Numbered from the stretch's first letter, positions 1 to 8,748 are shown. The stretch is 9,866 bases of DNA from JBFHNV01 sp965365655 (GCA_965365655.1 CBDUCN010000201.1:1-9866); one strand, 5' to 3'. Numbers and translations are program-made. The notes: generated from the letters alone by a model not told the origin.

Positions 1-1
1 A

Positions 2-772
2 CTCGCGCTGGTGCGCATGGAGGACTTCGCGCGTCGCCCGGTGACCGCACTCTCGGGCGGGCAGCAGCAGCGCGTCGCCGTCGCACGCGCCCTGGTGGTC
101 GAGCCGGATCTGCTGCTGCTGGACGAGCCGTTCTCGGCGCTGGACCGCAAGCTGCGCGAGACCATGCAGGTCGAGCTCAAGGGGCTGCTGCGCGCGCGCG
201 GCATCACCGCCGTGTTCGTCACCCACGACCAGGACGAGGCGCTCGCGGTCTCGGACCGTATCGCGGTGATGAACGAGGGGCGCATCGAGCACTTCGCCGA
301 GCCGTCCGAGCTCTACGCGCGCCCGGCCACCGCGTTCGCCCTCGTGTTCGTGGGCCTGTCCACGCGACTCGCGGGCAGGGTCGTGGCCAGCGCCGGCGGA
401 CGCGTCACCATCGAGACCGCGCACGGGACGATCACCGCGGACGCCGGGTTCCGCACGGGCGCGTCGGTGATCGTCGGCGTGCGCCCGGAGCGGATCACGC
501 CGTCGCGCGATGACGGGCGCGATGTGCCTCGCGCGCCCGAGGGGCGCGATGCACCGCGCGCGCCCGACGACCGCAACGTGCTCGCGGTGACCCTCGCCGA
601 CACCCTCGCGCTGGGCTCCCGGTCGCACCTGCACGGGCGCACCGGCGGCGACGACCAGCTCCTGTGCGAGGTCCCGGGAACGCTGCGCCGCGACGAGTTC
701 CCGCCCGGGCAGACGGTGCACTTCTCGTGGGCCCGGGAGCACACCCTGGTCTACCCCGCTCCCGGCCCGTGA
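2..772 (+). CDS. ABC transporter ATP-binding protein, polyamine/PotA-type (5' end missing)
   Basis: Cytoplasmic ATPase that would power an inner-membrane importer with the two permeases that follow. The frame is open to the left edge, so the N-terminal part with the Walker A loop lies outside the window. Visible in order: ABC signature LSGGQQQR (nt 50-73), Walker B LLLLDEP (nt 110-130), D-loop SALD, and the H-loop histidine in VFVTHDQDEA (nt 224-226). After about nt 340 comes a TOBE-like regulatory domain (VIVGVRPERITP). That arrangement is typical of the PotA/FbpC/CysA branch (family knowledge). Between TOBE strands there is an in-frame duplication of a nine-residue unit, GRDVPRAPE then GRDAPRAPD. 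The stop overlaps the next start. The substrate cannot be read from the ATPase; a polyamine, an iron chelate or another small solute are all possible. The binding protein is not in view and may lie upstream. Confidence 0.93.
   Translation, partial: LALVRMEDFARRPVTALSGGQQQRVAVARALVVEPDLLLLDEPFSALDRKLRETMQVELKGLLRARGITAVFVTHDQDEALAVSDRIAVMNEGRIEHFAEPSELYARPATAFALVFVGLSTRLAGRVVASAGGRVTIETAHGTITADAGFRTGASVIVGVRPERITPSRDDGRDVPRAPEGRDAPRAPDDRNVLAVTLADTLALGSRSHLHGRTGGDDQLLCEVPGTLRRDEFPPGQTVHFSWAREHTLVYPAPGP
515..568 (+). repeat. 27-bp in-frame tandem duplication within the ATPase gene
   Basis: Two adjacent 27-bp units (515-541 and 542-568) agree at 23 of 27 positions. They encode GRDVPRAPE and GRDAPRAPD in the C-terminal TOBE-like region. 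Reading frame is preserved. Confidence 0.8.
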
Positions 773-1632
773 GCGCCGCGACCGGGACCGCCGGCCCGCG
801 CGTGCGCGCCGACCCGATGCTCGCGCTGGCCGCGCCGGGCCTGCTGTACATGGCGCTGATCTTCGCGCTCCCGCTGTGCGCGCTGCTCGTGAAATCCTTC
901 CTCGACGCGAGCGGCCGGCTGTCGCTGTCGGGCTATCTGGAGTTCCTCGGCGATCCGTACCACCTGCGCATCCTGTGGCGCACGGTGCGCGTGGCCCTGC
1001 TGACCACGCTGCTCGCGTTGCTGCTGGCCTATCCGACCGCGTACGTGCTGTCCCGCGCCCGCGGCTGGGCGCAGGGGATCATCCTGTGCGCGATGGTCCT
1101 GCCGCTCGCCGTCGGCGTGGTGGTGAAGGCGTTTGCGTGGTCGATCCTGTTCCGCACCGACGGGGCCATCAACAAGCTGCTGATCGCGAGCGGCCTGATC
1201 GACAAGCCCGTGCGGCTGCTGTTCACCGAGCCGGCGCTCGTCATCGGCGCCGCGAACGTGTTCCTGCCGTTCATGGTGCTGCCGATCTACGCGGTGTTCC
1301 GCCAGCTGAATCCATCGCTGCCGGAAGCGGCCTCGTCGCTGGGCGCGAGCCCGTGGTTCCGGTTCTCCCGCGTGACGCTGCCGTTGACGATGCCGGGCGT
1401 GATCGCCGGCTGTGCGTTCGTGTTCTCGATGGCGGTGTCCATGTACGTGATCCCCAGCCTGATCGTCGGCGAGCGCAGCCAGACCGTGTCGATGCTGATC
1501 GCGCGGTCCTACCTGTTCCTGCGCGACGAGCAGCTCGGCTCCGCGATGTCCGCCGTGCTGCTCGCGATCGCGATCGCCGTCGTTCTCGGCAGCACCTGGC
1601 TCATCCGCCGCTACTCGGTGAGCAGGCCGTGA
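769..1632 (+). CDS. ABC transporter permease, PotB-like (first membrane subunit)
   Basis: Inner-membrane subunit of the importer, 287 residues. About six hydrophobic helices are visible: residues ~17-43, ~68-94, ~103-127, ~155-178, ~207-231 and ~257-279. The cytoplasmic EAA loop that docks on the ATPase is at residues 186-205: EAASSLG, with G192, leading to LP at 204-205. Length and loop fit the PotB/binding-protein-dependent permease family (family knowledge). I chose the GTG at 769 because it overlaps the upstream TGA as GTGA, implying translational coupling; there is no clear Shine-Dalgarno. GTG 802 and ATG 817 in the same frame are alternatives, and all three keep the first helix. The same frame is open back to 664, but that stretch overlaps the ATPase gene and has no membrane-protein character. 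Its stop overlaps the second permease in the same GTGA fashion. Confidence 0.9.
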   Translation: MSAATGTAGPRVRADPMLALAAPGLLYMALIFALPLCALLVKSFLDASGRLSLSGYLEFLGDPYHLRILWRTVRVALLTTLLALLLAYPTAYVLSRARGWAQGIILCAMVLPLAVGVVVKAFAWSILFRTDGAINKLLIASGLIDKPVRLLFTEPALVIGAANVFLPFMVLPIYAVFRQLNPSLPEAASSLGASPWFRFSRVTLPLTMPGVIAGCAFVFSMAVSMYVIPSLIVGERSQTVSMLIARSYLFLRDEQLGSAMSAVLLAIAIAVVLGSTWLIRRYSVSRP

Positions 1633-2429
1633 GCCGCGTGGACACCACCGCGCGCACGCTGAGCTGGATCATCGCAGGGCTCGTCGTGGCGTTCCTGCTC
1701 GCGCCGCTGCTCATCACCGTCCTCGTGTCCTTCACGTCCTCGTCGATCTACACCCTCCCGCCGCCGGAGTGGTCGCTGAGATGGTACGAGGGCCTCACCC
1801 GGAAGTCGGGCCTGACCGACGCGGTGTGGCTGTCGGTCAATCTCGCGCTGGCCTCCACCTTCGTGTCGCTGGTGCTCGGGACGGCGGCCGCGGTGGCCGT
1901 CGTGCGGGGAAGCTTCCCTGGACGCGAGTCCATCGCGACCTTCGTGGTCTCGCCGCTGATGATGCCGGGCCTCGTGGTGGGCGTCGCGCTGCTGCAGTTC
2001 TTCCGCGGCGTCGGGCTGCGCGATGCGTACGTCAGCCTGCTGCTCGGCCACGTGATCGTGACCCTGCCGTTCATCATGCGCACCCTGCTCGCGGCGCTGG
2101 AGTCGTTCGACTTCTCGCTGATCGACGCGGCCCGCACCCTCGGCTGCAGCCCGGTCGAGGCGACGATCAAGGTGCTCGCGCCCAGCCTCGCGCCGGCCTT
2201 CCTGACCGGGGGGCTGTTCGCGTTCCTCGCGTCCATCGACAACTACCCGATCTCCATCTTCCTGACGGACGCGCGCAACAAGACCCTGCCGATCAAGATG
2301 CTGCAGTACCTCGAGGAGCAGCCGGACCCGACCCTCGCGGCGATCTCCACCGGGCTGATCGTGCTCGCGCTGATCGCGCTCGTGATCGGCTCGCGAACGG
2401 TGGGGCTGAACCGGATGATCCAGACCTGA
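1629..2429 (+). CDS. ABC transporter permease, PotC-like (second membrane subunit)
   Basis: Second inner-membrane subunit, 266 residues, pairing with the PotB-like permease to form the translocation pore. The N-terminal helix (~13-34) is followed by the periplasmic segment YTLPPPEWSLRWYEGL, characteristic of PotC/YdcV-type permeases. More helices follow at ~66-92, ~104-124, ~134-156, ~186-203 and ~236-255. The EAA-type loop reads DAARTLG (D166, G172). The segment after it (ASIDNYPISIFL, then TLPIKML and DPTLAAIS) is also PotC-like. The GTG start at 1629 overlaps the preceding TGA as GTGA; the frame is open further upstream, but that part is a shadow of the first permease. The gene ends 10 nt before a convergent gene, with no room for a separate terminator. 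The polyamine-type assignment is by family resemblance; the actual substrate is unknown. Confidence 0.9.
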   Translation: MSRVDTTARTLSWIIAGLVVAFLLAPLLITVLVSFTSSSIYTLPPPEWSLRWYEGLTRKSGLTDAVWLSVNLALASTFVSLVLGTAAAVAVVRGSFPGRESIATFVVSPLMMPGLVVGVALLQFFRGVGLRDAYVSLLLGHVIVTLPFIMRTLLAALESFDFSLIDAARTLGCSPVEATIKVLAPSLAPAFLTGGLFAFLASIDNYPISIFLTDARNKTLPIKMLQYLEEQPDPTLAAISTGLIVLALIALVIGSRTVGLNRMIQT

Positions 2430-2439
2430 GGGGCGGTGC

Positions 2440-4002
2440 TCAGCGCGAGCCCGACGCGGGCGGCTCGCTCGCGGCGGTCGACCGCGGCGCAACCGCTGCC
2501 GTGCGCGCACCCGCGCACGCGCTCAGCGACGCGGCCAGGCGCGGCAGGTCGACGCGCGAGAGCACCGCGCGCGCATCGCGCATCGCCGCCTCCGCCGCCT
2601 CCGCGTCCGCCGCCAGCGCCGACACGGAGGTCTCGCAGCGCCGCGCCGTCGTGTCCAGCGGCCGCTGCACGCCGGTGAGCACCGCGAGGTGGTCCGTCGT
2701 CACGCTGCGCAGAGCCCCCGCCTCGTTCGCCGCGCGCTGGAGGTCGGGCGCGATGCGCTCGAGCGTGTCCTGGCCGGAGGCCAGCGCCCGCTCCACCAGG
2801 CGCGCCGCCTGCTGCGGCGACAGCGCGTGCGACGGCGTGCGGGCCGATTCCGCGAGCGCGGGCATCGGCGAGGAGCCCACGGGCGAAAGCCGGGACAGCA
2901 AGTCGGCCGGCGCGGGCGACGCCGACGCGAGGTCGGTGGCGAGGCCGGCGAGCATCGCCTGCACCGCGTGCGGGGACGCGCCGTCCCGGCCGAGCACGGC
3001 TGCGAGCTCGGCGCGCACGTCGGACACCGCGGCATGCGCCGCCGCGGTCGCGCGCGCGAGGTCCTGCGTCCAGTTCTCGAGCCGCGTCAGCGCGCCCGGG
3101 ATCCGTGCGCCGAGCGCGTCCGCGCGGTCGAGCTCGCGGCGCGCGTCGGCGGCGACCATCTCCGCGGCAACCACGCTCTCGAAGTAGCCGTCGAGGCCGG
3201 CCGCCAGCGCCCGGTAGCGCTGCTCGGGCAGCGCGAGCACGCTCTCCGCGCGCGCGAGGTCGCCGTCCAGCGCCACCAGCTCGTCGCGACGGGCGGCGCC
3301 GCGGCTCGCGAGCCTCTGCAGCGCCTGATCGATCCCCGCGCGGGCGTCGAGCACCTGCTGCAGCGCGTCCACGTACGGCGCGGGCGGGCTCGCGAGCGCG
3401 CTCTCCACCGCCGCGACGGCCGCCTCGCGGCGCTCCTGGCGCAGCGCCAGCGTTCTCGTCAGCCGCGCGGCGCAGCTCTCGACGTGCAGCACCGAGTCGT
3501 CCAGTGCCAGCGCCGACGCGCGCAGGTCGTCGCGCATCGTGAGGATGGCGCCTGGCGACGCGTCGTGCGCCGTCTCGAGCTCACCCATGTGCGAGCCGAT
3601 GCACGCCAGGCCGTCGCGCGCGGTTTGCAGCGCCGCCACCTTGTCATCCGTCGCGAACAGCTGCAGCGCGCCCAGGATGGCGCCGCTGAACGCGCCGAGC
3701 ACCACGGTCACCGCCTGCGGCGCGCGCAGCACCGCCGCCGCGGCGGCGCCCGCGCCGATCAGCAGCGCGGCCAGCTTCCACAGATCGATGAACTCGCGCA
3801 GTTGTGCCGCGGCCTTCGCGTAGCGCTCGTCGAGCGCCTGCACGCCCGCCGCGAGCTGGGCGACCCCGTCACCGATGGCCGGAGGCGACAGGTCCAGGTC
3901 GCCGGCGCCGCGGTGCAGCAGCACGCCCGTCGCGACCGCCGCCCCCGCGACGGCCAACCACGCCAGATAGACCGCCTTCGACTGTCCGTGCTGTCGCCGC
4001 AT
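2440..4002 (-). CDS. Unrecognised membrane-anchored, Ala-rich coiled-coil protein, 520 residues
   Basis: I do not recognise a family. The start is ATG 4002 because GGAGG at 4015-4011 sits 8 nt upstream; a GTG at 4011 overlaps that Shine-Dalgarno and is unlikely. Visible layout: a short basic N-terminus (MRRQHGQSK); membrane helix ~10-29; about 45 residues, probably extracytoplasmic (ALDERYAKAAAQLREFIDLW); two adjacent helices ~75-92 and ~96-117, both rich in Ala and Gly; then about 380 residues of almost uninterrupted Ala/Leu/Arg/Glu helix with heptad-like spacing, ending in a Pro/Ser/Ala-rich tail. Cysteines are few (about five). An orientation with the long tail in the cytoplasm or the periplasm cannot be decided here. 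GC-rich third positions and the good ribosome site support coding on this strand; the long antisense frame has shadow-like Arg/His-rich composition. Architecture loosely recalls helical signalling or envelope-scaffold proteins, but there is no HAMP, methyl-accepting signature or kinase motif. Convergent with the ABC operon. Confidence 0.82.
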   Translation of the reverse strand: MRRQHGQSKAVYLAWLAVAGAAVATGVLLHRGAGDLDLSPPAIGDGVAQLAAGVQALDERYAKAAAQLREFIDLWKLAALLIGAGAAAAAVLRAPQAVTVVLGAFSGAILGALQLFATDDKVAALQTARDGLACIGSHMGELETAHDASPGAILTMRDDLRASALALDDSVLHVESCAARLTRTLALRQERREAAVAAVESALASPPAPYVDALQQVLDARAGIDQALQRLASRGAARRDELVALDGDLARAESVLALPEQRYRALAAGLDGYFESVVAAEMVAADARRELDRADALGARIPGALTRLENWTQDLARATAAAHAAVSDVRAELAAVLGRDGASPHAVQAMLAGLATDLASASPAPADLLSRLSPVGSSPMPALAESARTPSHALSPQQAARLVERALASGQDTLERIAPDLQRAANEAGALRSVTTDHLAVLTGVQRPLDTTARRCETSVSALAADAEAAEAAMRDARAVLSRVDLPRLAASLSACAGARTAAVAPRSTAASEPPASGSR

Positions 4003-4266
4003 CGCCGTCACCTCCGGTGTGTCATCGGCCAGCAGCCCGCGCGATCGCCCAGGCGCGCAGGAAGTGTCCGGGAACGCGGGTCGAAAGTCAGCCGGCCTCC
4101 GGCGCCGGAGGCCCGGGTCCCTGCGCCCGCCGGGGTGGGAGGTTCGTCGTCGAGGCCGAGCGGGTCCCAGGCGGGGTCGACATCACGACGACCCACGCGC
4201 CGACGCGCCAGCGCGCCAGCGCAGGACCGGAGGCGCGTCCGTCAGCGTTCGTCTGGAATGAGGTGT
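4003..4266. other. Intergenic stretch without a supported gene
   Basis: About 260 nt between tRNA-Ser and the unknown membrane-protein gene. It holds the Shine-Dalgarno of that gene (GGAGG, 4015-4011, minus strand), a perfect 20-bp palindrome at 4094-4113 and an 8-bp tandem repeat (GCGCCAGC twice, 4205-4220). No second tRNA is present, although tRNA-Arg genes follow tRNA-Ser here in some gammaproteobacteria. No convincing -35/-10 pair was seen. Confidence 0.6.
4094..4113. repeat. Perfect 20-bp palindrome between tRNA-Ser and the unknown gene
   Basis: Arms GGCCTCCGGC / GCCGGAGGCC with no spacer. On the minus strand it lies about 150 nt past the tRNA 3' end and about 90 nt before the unknown gene. 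A weak T-containing stretch (GACTTTCG) follows a few bases later on that strand, so it could help end the tRNA transcript, or be an operator. Neither is shown. Confidence 0.6.
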
Positions 4267-4357
4267 TGGCGGAGAGAGAGGGATTCGAACCCTCGATGGG
4301 TGATTAACCCATACTCCCTTAGCAGGGGAGCGCCTTCAGCCACTCGGCCATCTCTCC
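4267..4357 (-). tRNA. tRNA-Ser(GCU), CCA encoded
   Basis: Folds as a complete class II tRNA of 91 nt including an encoded CCA. The acceptor stem is GGAGAGA (4357-4351) paired with TCTCTCC (4277-4271), with discriminator G. The anticodon arm CTCCC-CTGCTAA-GGGAG gives anticodon GCT, which reads AGC/AGU serine codons. The long variable arm ATGGGT...ACCCAT is typical of serine tRNAs. The T arm is GAGGG-TTCGAAT-CCCTC. A serine tRNA immediately downstream of csrA is the gammaproteobacterial arrangement (E. coli csrA-serV), which supports the orientation. It has its own promoter-like sequence just upstream. Confidence 0.97.
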
Positions 4358-4373
4358 GGAATCGAGCCGGGAG

Positions 4374-4400
4374 GGTATAGGACCCGGCGAAAACTGGCAA
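4374..4400 (-). promoter_or_regulatory. Probable sigma70 promoter for tRNA-Ser
   Basis: On the minus strand TTGCCA (4400-4395) and TATACC (4379-4374) are separated by 15 nt; TTTGCC one base earlier gives 16 nt. The first tRNA base is 16 nt past the -10. The stretch after the -10 (CTCCCGGC) is a GC-rich discriminator of the kind linked to stringent control of stable RNA genes (established knowledge; applied here by inference). The local AT-rich patch stands out in a very GC-rich setting. Confidence 0.6.
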
Positions 4401-4412
4401 AGACCCCCGTCG

Positions 4413-4448
4413 GCCCCGCCCGGGGGGCGGGGCGGCCCGGCCGGGCCG
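4413..4448 (-). terminator. GC-rich inverted repeats after csrA, possible terminator
   Basis: Just past the csrA stop are two consecutive structures: a perfect 16-bp palindrome CGGCCCGG/CCGGGCCG (4433-4448), then an 8-bp stem GCCCCGCC/GGCGGGGC with a 5-nt loop (4413-4433). No U-tract follows directly; only GTCTTTGCC and then GTTTT appear further on. This could be a weak or factor-dependent terminator that insulates csrA from tRNA-Ser, or protection of the mRNA 3' end. Confidence 0.45.
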
Positions 4449-4458
4449 GGGGCCGGGG

Positions 4459-4653
4459 TCAGGCGGGGTCGGCGGCGCCGTTGGGCGCCTTCTCGGCCTG
4501 GATGCGCTCGTAGATCTCCTCGCGGTGCACCGAGACGTCCTTCGGCGCGTTGACCCCGATGCGGACCTGGTTTCCCTTGACCCCCAGGACCGTCACCGTC
4601 ACCTCGTCGCCGATCATCAGCGACTCCCCCACTCTCCGGGTCAGTATCAGCAT
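4459..4653 (-). CDS. csrA: Carbon storage regulator CsrA (RsmA)
   Basis: Small homodimeric RNA-binding protein that binds GGA motifs in mRNA leaders to control translation and stability, for example in carbon metabolism, motility and biofilm pathways. The 64 residues begin MLILTRRVGESLMIGDEVTV and continue with VKGNQVRIGVNAP and VSVHREEIYERIQAEK, nearly the same as E. coli CsrA through residue 55. RNA-contact positions L4, R6 and R44 are intact. Only the last nine residues (PNGAADPA end) are free to vary. The start is ATG 4653 with Shine-Dalgarno AGGAGGA ending 4 nt upstream. It follows lysC after 126 nt and precedes tRNA-Ser. Its leader carries an ACAAGGA motif and a hairpin that look like a CsrA site, so negative autoregulation is plausible. 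Confidence 0.98.
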   Translation of the reverse strand: MLILTRRVGESLMIGDEVTVTVLGVKGNQVRIGVNAPKDVSVHREEIYERIQAEKAPNGAADPA

Positions 4654-4657
4654 GCTC

Positions 4658-4698
4658 TCCTCCTGAGCGGTGCCCTGGCCTCTTTCGAGGCTCCTTGT
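4658..4698 (-). promoter_or_regulatory. csrA leader: CsrA-like binding motif, hairpin and GGA-containing RBS
   Basis: On the minus strand ACAAGGA (4698-4692) matches the ACARGGA core of the known CsrA consensus. Directly after it is a 5-bp hairpin GCCTC-GAAA-GAGGC (4691-4678) with a GNRA-type loop. About 14 nt later the Shine-Dalgarno AGGAGGA (4664-4658) supplies two more GGA triplets. Paired GGA sites, one covering the RBS, are how CsrA represses its targets (established for E. coli). Binding here is inferred. Confidence 0.5.
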
Positions 4699-4779
4699 TG
4701 TATGTATGGGCGCTCGCGGAAGTGCCTGACCCTGCCCCGCGCGTGGCTCCCCCCGAAGCCCCGGCGGTCTCCCGGGCGG

Positions 4780-6024
4780 TCAGCCGTCCGCGTCTCCTCC
4801 TCCTTCGTCCCTGCTGTCGAGCCCGAACGCCGTGTGCAGCGCACGCACGCCCAGCTCGACGTACTTCTCGTCCACCACCACCGAGATCTTGATCTCGGAC
4901 GTGGAGATCATCTGGATGTTGATCGATTCGCCGGCCAGCGCCTTGAACATGCGGCTCGCAATACCGGCGTGGGAGCGCATCCCCACTCCCACGAGTGAAA
5001 TCTTAGCAATCCGGTCGTCACCGGTCACTTCGCGCGCGCCGAGCTCCGCCGCAGACGCCTGCAGCAATTCTTGCGCTGCAACATAATCGCCGCGATTCAC
5101 GGTGAAGGTGAGGTCGGTGGTCTCGTCCGCGGACACGTTCTGCACGATCATGTCCACCTCGATGTTGGCCGCCGCGATCGGGCCCAGCACCTTGTACGCG
5201 ACGCCGGGCGTGTCGGGCACGCCGACCACGGTGAGCTTGGCCTCGTCGCGGTTGTGCGCGATGCCGGAAATCAGCGGTTGCTCCATCTCGGGGTCCTCCG
5301 GCGTGATCAGGGTGCCCGGGCCGTCCTCGAAGCTCGACAGCACGCGCAGCGGAACGTTGTACTTGCTCGCGAACTCGACCGAGCGGATCTGCAGCACCTT
5401 CGAGCCGAGGCTCGCGAGCTCCAGCATCTCCTCGAAGGTCAGCCGGTCGAGGCGCCGGGCGTACGGCACCAGGCGCGGGTCGGCGGTGTAGACGCCGTCG
5501 ACGTCGGTGTAGATCTGGCACTCGTCGGCCTTCAGCGCGACCGCGAGCGCGACGGCGGTGGTGTCGGAGCCGCCGCGGCCCAGCGTGGTGATGCTGCCGC
5601 GCGCGTCAACGCCCTGGAAGCCGGCGACGACCACCACGCGCTGCTTCGCGAGGTCGGCGCGGATGCGCTCGTCGCCGATGTCCTCGATGCGCGCCTTGGA
5701 GTGCACGCTGTCGGTCACGATCGGCACCTGGGCGCCGGTGTACGAGCGCGCGGGACACCCGCGCTGCTGCAGGCACAGCGCGAGCAGCGCGACGGTGACC
5801 TGCTCGCCGGTGGACACCAGCACGTCGACCTCGCGCGGATCGGGCCTCGGGCTCGCCTGCTTCGCGAGCCCCAGCAGGCGGTTGGTCTCGCCGGCCATCG
5901 CCGAGACCACGACGACGACCTGGTGGCCCGCGTCGCGGGCCGACTTCACCCGGTCCGCGACCTTGCCGATGCGCTCCATGTCGGCGACCGAGGTGCCGCC
6001 GTACTTCTGGACGAGCAGCGCCAT
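4780..6024 (-). CDS. lysC: Aspartate kinase (alpha subunit, with probable internal beta subunit)
   Basis: Cytoplasmic enzyme that phosphorylates L-aspartate with ATP, the first step toward lysine, threonine, methionine and diaminopimelate. Length of 414 residues is typical of monofunctional aspartokinases with two ACT domains. Kinase motifs: KYGGTSV (7-13), SAMAGETN (41-48), STGEQ (71-75), GFQGVDARG (135-143), GRGGSDTTA (149-157) and TDVDGVYTADPR (173-184). ACT domains occupy roughly 265-335 and 342-400, including the conserved STSEIKISV segment, where lysine/threonine feedback is sensed in the family. The ATG at 6024 lies 6 nt after the alaS stop with only a weak GGGG upstream, suggesting translation coupled to alaS. 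An internal Shine-Dalgarno and ATG at Met247 match the beta-subunit start of alpha2beta2 enzymes. Placement between alaS and csrA follows the Pseudomonas-type order. Confidence 0.97.
   Translation of the reverse strand: MALLVQKYGGTSVADMERIGKVADRVKSARDAGHQVVVVVSAMAGETNRLLGLAKQASPRPDPREVDVLVSTGEQVTVALLALCLQQRGCPARSYTGAQVPIVTDSVHSKARIEDIGDERIRADLAKQRVVVVAGFQGVDARGSITTLGRGGSDTTAVALAVALKADECQIYTDVDGVYTADPRLVPYARRLDRLTFEEMLELASLGSKVLQIRSVEFASKYNVPLRVLSSFEDGPGTLITPEDPEMEQPLISGIAHNRDEAKLTVVGVPDTPGVAYKVLGPIAAANIEVDMIVQNVSADETTDLTFTVNRGDYVAAQELLQASAAELGAREVTGDDRIAKISLVGVGMRSHAGIASRMFKALAGESINIQMISTSEIKISVVVDEKYVELGVRALHTAFGLDSRDEGGGDADG
5284..5299 (-). promoter_or_regulatory. Internal ribosome binding site and ATG for the aspartokinase beta subunit
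   Basis: Within lysC, GGAGG (5299-5295) precedes ATG (5286-5284) by 8 nt, in frame at Met247. Translation from here would give a 168-residue protein (5286-4780) containing only the two ACT domains and starting MEQPLISGIAHNRDEAK. B. subtilis and C. glutamicum aspartokinases make their beta subunit from an in-frame internal start at the equivalent place (established knowledge). Use here is inferred. Confidence 0.6.
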
Positions 6025-6030
6025 CGCGCG

Positions 6031-8634
<2,604 letters not shown>

Positions 8635-8682
8635 CGCGTGGCGGCCTGTGCGTTGCCCGTCGGTTGCGTCGCCGGAGCGGAG

Positions 8683-8715
8683 GCGGCCGCGCGCCGTGAC
8701 GGCGCGAGCGGCCGC
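8683..8715. repeat. 33-nt inverted repeat between recX and alaS
   Basis: Outer arms GCGGCCGC (8683-8690 and 8708-8715) flank an inner stem GCGCCGT/ACGGCGC (8691-8697 and 8699-8705) around a single central G, with a 2-nt bulge (GA, 8706-8707). That is 15 potential base pairs. It lies 49 nt before the alaS start on the minus strand. There is no U-tract, so it is not a standard intrinsic terminator for recX. It could be a leader hairpin or an operator for alaS. Confidence 0.7.
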
Positions 8716-8742
8716 GGACCGGGCTGGCGCGGCAAACCGGTA

Positions 8743-8748
8743 AGTCTA
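8743..8748 (-). promoter_or_regulatory. Possible -10 element for alaS-lysC
   Basis: On the minus strand TAGACT (8748-8743) matches four of six -10 positions and sits in the only AT-richer patch of the recX-alaS gap. No convincing -35 is present at 16-18 nt, so this is weak. If real, the inverted repeat at 8683-8715 would fall in the alaS 5' leader. Confidence 0.25.

Noticed and set aside
1769..3187. Plus-strand frame spanning the second permease and the unknown gene
   Set aside because: Out of frame with the permease, low-complexity Arg/Ala/Ser composition; a GC-rich artefact.
4008..4196. 62-codon minus-strand frame ending 5 nt before the unknown gene's ATG, a possible leader peptide
   Set aside because: GTG start without Shine-Dalgarno, no recognisable features, and such frames are common by chance at this GC content. 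Its stop overlapping the next ribosome site is suggestive but not enough.
2689..4380. Long plus-strand open frame antisense to the unknown membrane-protein gene
   Set aside because: Extremely Arg/His/Gln-rich product typical of a GC-rich shadow frame; it runs through the tRNA-Ser gene and lacks a ribosome site. The opposite strand has a good Shine-Dalgarno and sensible membrane and helical segments.
4698..4712. TACATACAAC as a csrA -10 element
   Set aside because: Three to four matches at best and no -35 at suitable spacing; it may only be an AT-rich leader. csrA could also be read from lysC.
4881..4898. 8-bp inverted repeat CCGAGATC-TT-GATCTCGG inside lysC
   Set aside because: It encodes the conserved STSEIKISV segment of the ACT domain, so codon constraint explains it adequately.
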